NCBI GenBank assembly: GCA_050698355.1
Contig: JBOHBN010000421.1
Span: 1 to 9,644, forward strand
Reading direction: 5' to 3'
Source of the DNA: JBOHBN01 sp050698355
GTDB lineage: Bacteria; Actinomycetota; Actinomycetes; Streptosporangiales; WHST01
Length of the DNA stretch: 9,644 nucleotides
Position numbers and translations under genes: made by a program. Below, in pieces: positions 6,339-9,644 of the stretch (position 1 is its first letter; each line of letters opens with the position of its first letter). The notes beneath the pieces were generated by a model, which did not search any database, had not been told where the DNA came from, and saw nothing but the letters and a program-made list of their open reading frames with translations.

Positions 6339-8492
6339 CTAAGGCGACGCGCCCGCTCGCTCCTCGGTGTCGGTGCGCAGCAGGTAGCCGAGAGTGTTGA
6401 GACTGTCGGCGATCCGGTCGGTCGACTCCACGAGCGCGGCGTCGGTTTGCGCGGTCTCGGCGGGATCGTCCTGGAGCTCCGCCGCCACGGCCTCCGCGGC
6501 CGCGCGCAGGTCCGGCATGTCACGCGGGGTCGTCGCCGCGCGTACGGCCGCCGACATCGCGTCGAGCGCGTCGCCCGCGGCCGCGGCGAACGCGTCGAGC
6601 GCCGGTGCGCTGGGGATGTTCGGGGCGTCCTGCCGAGCCGCCTCCCAGCGCATGGCCGCGTGGACGAACTCGTTGGAGTTGGCGAGGACGCCGTCGGCCA
6701 GCTCGAGCAGGCGGCTGTCGCGTACGGGACCGAGGTCGCCGCGAAATCGGTCGAGCGAGGCCTCGGCGTTGGTCCTGGCCACCCGCGCGGCCGAGCGCGC
6801 CGACTCACGTCGTGGCACCTCGATCTCCGGGTCGGCGACGAACCGCAGGTAGTCGGCGTACGCGTCCAGTAGCGCGCCGAGCTGCAGGCGGATCCGGGAG
6901 CGTTCCCACGTCGGCCAGAGCAGGTAGACGCCCATCGCGATGAGGCCGCCCGCGAGGGTATACACCCCGCGCTGCCCCACGCTCTGCGAGGGGTCGACGC
7001 CCGCGACCGCGAGCAGCACGATGACGAGCGCGGTGAGGAAGATGACCGAGAACCCGTAGTTCGCCGGGTTCAGCGAGCGCAGGCAGAAGAAGGCGAGCGC
7101 GGCGAGGATGATGAGCGACCAGTGCGAGCCGGGCAGTACGGCGAGCAGCCCCGTGGTGAGGGCCAGGCCGAGCAACGTGCCGCCGATGCGGAACAAGCCC
7201 CGGCTCAGCGTCGTCGCGAAGTCCGGTTGCAGGACGATCAGGGCCGTGAGCGGCAGCCAGTAGCCGTGCGACCAGCCCACCGCGCGGACGACCCCGTCAC
7301 ACGCCGCGAGGCAGATCGCGAGCCGGGACGCGTGCCGGAACGCCGCGGACTTGGGCGTGATGTTGGCCCACAGGTCACTGACGGGGGTCTCGAACCGCAG
7401 GCTGTGCGGGAGCGTGGTGCCCGGCGTCCGCTCCGTCGGTTGGCCGGAGGCGTACCGCCACGTCGAGGCGGTGCCCACGGCCGCGCGCAGCTGGCCGCCG
7501 AGCGCGATCGCACGCGCGCTCGCCGCACGTAGCGTGATGCGCTGGTGGAACGCACCCGTACCGGACTGGTCGGCCAGCGAGCGGAGCGACTCCGCCGCGC
7601 GGTTGTACCGTCGCGCCGCAAGCGTGATGCGCGCCGGGGGACCGGCGCCTTCCAGCGCTCCGGCGACACCGCGCAGAACCGTCGCGGCGGCGTCGAGGAC
7701 GTCGACGACCCGGCTGTGGGCGGCGTTCGCGCCGAGCGCCTCCAGCCGCTCGGCGTGCGCGTACAGCGACACCAGCTCGATCCTGATCCGTTCCGCCTCG
7801 TCGAGCAGCACGCGAAACGCGTCCATGACGGCGCTCCGGTCCCGACCGACGCCGCGGATGGTGCGCTGTACGGAGTTGATGGTGCTGGTCAGCGGTGGGC
7901 CCTTGGCCGTGCCGGGAGCGCTGCTCGCGGCGTCGGCGAGCTCGCGGTACGCGCCCGCCAGCGCCATGCGCTCGGGCCGGCGGCCGCGGAGCAGCCAGCC
8001 GGACACGGCCAGCAGGGCCTGGAGCAGCCCGCCGGCCAGGATCTCCACGCCGACGGCGAGCGCGGCGCCGGGTCCCGCACCCGCGAGGAACTGCGCCCGG
8101 CCGGCGAGCACAAGGAGGATGACGGTGCCGGTGATCCCGACCTGCTTCGCGCTGGGGCCGAGCGCGACGAGCAGCCCGGCGCCGAACGCCCAGAACAGCG
8201 TGACGACCACCGCCGCGACGTTGATACCGCCGACGAGGATGCCGAGCGCCCCGGCAACCGCGGCGACGGACGCGCTGACCCCGAGGCGGATCAGCCGCAG
8301 CCGGTACGGCCCGGGGCGGTCGGTGAACGCGACGTGCTGCGCGCCGATCGCGACGGTCAAGCCGCCGAGCAGGTGGCCGGTCAGCGCGCCGACGACGAGC
8401 GGCAGTAGGACGCCGACCGTACCTCGCGCCGCGGCGTTCAACGCCAGCTGCGACCGGTCGACGTGAAAGGCGTCTCGCAGCGCCCCGGCCAT
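6339..8492 (-). CDS. FUSC-family (fusaric acid resistance/YccS-like) membrane protein
   Basis: This is a 717-residue inner-membrane protein built in the duplicated way of FUSC/YccS-like proteins: membrane segments (about 22-57 and 70-168), a soluble helical region (about 170-380), a second membrane block (about 388-525) and a C-terminal cytoplasmic helical tail. The second block carries the family-typical GYWLPLTALIVLQPDFATTL and a following RGLFRIGGTLLGLAL (residues 410-445), then LNPANYGFSVIFLTALVIVLL. The length fits the family. Relatives are linked to export of aromatic acids or toxic compounds, but the substrate here is unknown. The start ATG 8492 has only a weak ribosome site. It begins 21 bases after a 25-bp inverted repeat, which may separate it from the upstream hydantoinase gene. 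Its stop faces the convergent symporter fragment with a four-base gap. Confidence 0.88.
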   Translation of the reverse strand: MAGALRDAFHVDRSQLALNAAARGTVGVLLPLVVGALTGHLLGGLTVAIGAQHVAFTDRPGPYRLRLIRLGVSASVAAVAGALGILVGGINVAAVVVTLFWAFGAGLLVALGPSAKQVGITGTVILLVLAGRAQFLAGAGPGAALAVGVEILAGGLLQALLAVSGWLLRGRRPERMALAGAYRELADAASSAPGTAKGPPLTSTINSVQRTIRGVGRDRSAVMDAFRVLLDEAERIRIELVSLYAHAERLEALGANAAHSRVVDVLDAAATVLRGVAGALEGAGPPARITLAARRYNRAAESLRSLADQSGTGAFHQRITLRAASARAIALGGQLRAAVGTASTWRYASGQPTERTPGTTLPHSLRFETPVSDLWANITPKSAAFRHASRLAICLAACDGVVRAVGWSHGYWLPLTALIVLQPDFATTLSRGLFRIGGTLLGLALTTGLLAVLPGSHWSLIILAALAFFCLRSLNPANYGFSVIFLTALVIVLLAVAGVDPSQSVGQRGVYTLAGGLIAMGVYLLWPTWERSRIRLQLGALLDAYADYLRFVADPEIEVPRRESARSAARVARTNAEASLDRFRGDLGPVRDSRLLELADGVLANSNEFVHAAMRWEAARQDAPNIPSAPALDAFAAAAGDALDAMSAAVRAATTPRDMPDLRAAAEAVAAELQDDPAETAQTDAALVESTDRIADSLNTLGYLLRTDTEERAGASP

Positions 8493-8513
8493 GGCGGCGA
8501 GCCTACCGCCGCA

Positions 8514-8569
8514 CAGTGATCATGAAAGATGTTCCGTGCTGTAACACGGAACATCTTTCATGATCACTG
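8514..8569. repeat. Perfect 25-bp inverted repeat with 6-base loop
   Basis: Two 25-base arms (8514-8538 and 8545-8569) are exact reverse complements around the loop CTGTAA. The 5' arm begins CAGTGATCATGAAAG and ends GTTCCGTG. It contains TGATCA and is far more AT-rich than the flanking genes. It begins six bases after the hydantoinase stop and ends 21 bases before the FUSC start on the minus strand. The transcript would form a very stable hairpin, so it could terminate hydantoinase transcription, though no T-run follows on either strand. A perfect, low-GC palindrome in GC-rich DNA also suits a dispersed REP/MITE-like element. Confidence 0.85.
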
Positions 8570-8575
8570 GAGCAG

Positions 8576-9644
8576 CTAGGGGTGGAGAGCGAAGTCGCGC
8601 CAGGTCTTGCCGCCGTCCGGTTCGGTGTCCACCCACAGCGCCGTGACGCAGTGCGGGCAGACGTACTGGGTCACGGCGAGCGACTCGTGTACGTGCACCA
8701 GCGCGCCGAGATCCTCCGGCCCCAGCCGCACCCGCCCGGCTATGGCCTCCCAGCCGTCGGCGAGGTCGCCGAGCGGGCCACCGCAGTGCCGGCAGGACGC
8801 GATCACCGTGCCGTCCGCGGCGCGCGTCGTACGCAGGGACGCGCCCCACGAACCCGTCGCGCCGTCCCCGTCCGCCACGTCGGCGTCCGCCGACTGCGGC
8901 GCACGCGGCGGCAGCATCGCCGCGCGCCGCCGCTCGCGGATCGCCGCACGCCGCCGCTCGGTGTCCGCGTCGTCGACAGAACCGTCCACGACCACGACGC
9001 CGTAGAGCCGCTGCGCCGCGTCGACGCTGACCGCACGGTCACGCACGTCGCGCGCGACCCGCCCCGGCTCCCGCAGCAGCGGGTCGCCGTACCCGCCGCC
9101 GTTCTGCACCGTGCAGCCGAACACCTCGCCGTACGCGATCCGCGCCGCGGGCGTGACGCCGGGAAGCACCTCGTGCCTGCCGTCGAGCTGGTCCAGCGTC
9201 GAGAGCTCCCGGCCGGCGCCGAGCCAGCCGAGCGTGTCGGAGCCACTCACCCGCTCGAACCGGGCGCACGAGCCGGGCAGCCCGCCGAAGATCCCCGTAC
9301 GGTTGGGCAGCGTCACCCCGTGCGTGCCGAGCACGCCGGTGACCTCGGCGGTGTCGATCGGGGTCAGCGCGAACTCGATGCCGTTGCCGCCGCGGTACGT
9401 GCCGGCGCCGCCCGCGTCCGGCACCTCTCGCCGCCACAGGTAGAGCAACGGCTGGCGCATCTCCTGCTGCTCGACGTCGGGCGCGCCGCCGCCGAGTATC
9501 ACCATCGCGCCGCCGGAGTCGACACCGTCGCGGAACGAGAACGCCGGCCCGCCCCAGCACATCGAGTCCATGTACATCGCCGCGAACGGCGACCCGTACT
9601 GGTCGACGCCGCCGAACTGGGAGAGCTGCCACGACCCGTCGCCC
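8576..9644 (-). CDS. Hydantoinase B/oxoprolinase family protein with C-terminal zinc-ribbon-like domain (5' end outside window)
   Basis: The frame is open to the right edge, so only the last 355 residues are seen. Visible family features are GGVDQYGSPFAAMYMDSMCW, then FRDGVDSGG, EQQEMRQPLLYLWRREVPDA and AGTYRGGNGIEFAL, and the ending NGGGYGDPLLREPGRVARDV with RLYGVVV. These are typical of the HyuB/oxoprolinase beta-type subunit, which with HyuA carries out ATP-dependent hydrolysis or carboxylation of hydantoins, oxoproline, acetone or acetophenone; the substrate here cannot be told. Beyond the normal HyuB end there are about 130 extra residues with CRHCGG (encoded near 8777-8794) and CPHC (near 8648-8659), spaced like a zinc ribbon and resembling the acetone carboxylase gamma subunit. 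A HyuA partner would be expected upstream, outside the window. An inverted repeat just after the stop may end the transcript. Confidence 0.88.
   Translation of the reverse strand, partial: GDGSWQLSQFGGVDQYGSPFAAMYMDSMCWGGPAFSFRDGVDSGGAMVILGGGAPDVEQQEMRQPLLYLWRREVPDAGGAGTYRGGNGIEFALTPIDTAEVTGVLGTHGVTLPNRTGIFGGLPGSCARFERVSGSDTLGWLGAGRELSTLDQLDGRHEVLPGVTPAARIAYGEVFGCTVQNGGGYGDPLLREPGRVARDVRDRAVSVDAAQRLYGVVVVDGSVDDADTERRRAAIRERRRAAMLPPRAPQSADADVADGDGATGSWGASLRTTRAADGTVIASCRHCGGPLGDLADGWEAIAGRVRLGPEDLGALVHVHESLAVTQYVCPHCVTALWVDTEPDGGKTWRDFALHP
8916..8960 (-). repeat. In-frame 24-bp near-duplication in the hydantoinase linker
   Basis: The block at 8916-8936 (beginning ATCGCCGCGCGCCGCC) recurs at 8940-8960 with one mismatch, a period of 24 bases. 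In the protein it gives ERRRAAIR followed by ERRRAAML in the linker between the HyuB core and the zinc-ribbon-like domain. It keeps the reading frame and probably reflects slippage in low-complexity GC-rich DNA. Confidence 0.6.

Noticed and set aside
5677..6342. Long continuous plus-strand frame covering the NTF2 remnant, methyltransferase fragment and symporter region, as one fusion gene
   Set aside because: Only short parts (MRTTAGEQ... and MTDIDQ...DLA) make family sense in this frame. The rest is Arg/Pro/Ala/Gly-rich shadow sequence, and better protein patterns lie in the other frames.
7351..8466. 371-residue plus-strand open frame opposite the FUSC gene
   Set aside because: Ser/Ala/Arg/Pro-rich antisense shadow of a well-supported membrane protein, with no family-like motifs.

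Overview
The window is high-GC DNA of actinobacterial (Actinomycetota) type. The signs are dense GC-rich coding on both strands, a DUF1707/DUF4870 membrane protein, LuxR-type regulators with long N-terminal sensor regions, and a FUSC-type membrane protein. The genus cannot be named from the sequence. No tRNA, rRNA, CRISPR array, transposase or integrase was seen, and no stretch over 300 bases lacks a gene or gene remnant.

Left part (1-5124). A small DUF1707-DUF4870 membrane protein (+, 16-597) converges on a minus-strand series of three genes. Read in the direction of transcription these are an HD-GYP/LuxR-type regulator (5124-3544), a helical-repeat LuxR-type regulator (3365-1734) and a SAM-dependent methyltransferase (1575-736). 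The gaps between them are 158-178 bases and hold short inverted repeats that could be operators. The two regulators end in closely similar LuxR/NarL helix-turn-helix domains but have unrelated sensor regions: TPR-like helices in one, and a degenerate plus an intact HD-GYP domain in the other.

Middle part (5125-6334). Divergent from the HD-GYP regulator is a plus-strand run. It starts with an intact DsrE-family gene (5297-5662). Next is a NTF2/SnoaL-like gene that has lost its middle and changed frame (5677-5924). Last is the first ~40 codons of a second methyltransferase (from 5926), which at about 6050 runs straight into the C-terminal end of a sodium:solute symporter in another frame (to 6334). 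An 18-bp palindrome of the 7-2-7 type used by NarL/LuxR regulators lies between the divergent genes (5224-5241). The region looks like an operon controlled by the HD-GYP regulator, later damaged by at least two deletions or rearrangements. The second junction could instead be an assembly join.

Right part (6339-9644). A full-length FUSC-family membrane protein (minus) lies downstream of the 3' part of a hydantoinase B/oxoprolinase-type gene (minus, running off the right edge). The latter carries an unusual C-terminal CxxC...CxxC zinc-ribbon-like domain resembling the acetone carboxylase gamma subunit. Between them is a perfect 25-bp inverted repeat with a 6-base loop and much lower GC than its surroundings. 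It could be a terminator hairpin or a dispersed palindromic element.

The strongest candidates for something new are the HD-GYP/LuxR regulator with its palindrome and DsrE-led operon, the multiple-junction scar at 5700-6060, and the 25-bp hairpin.
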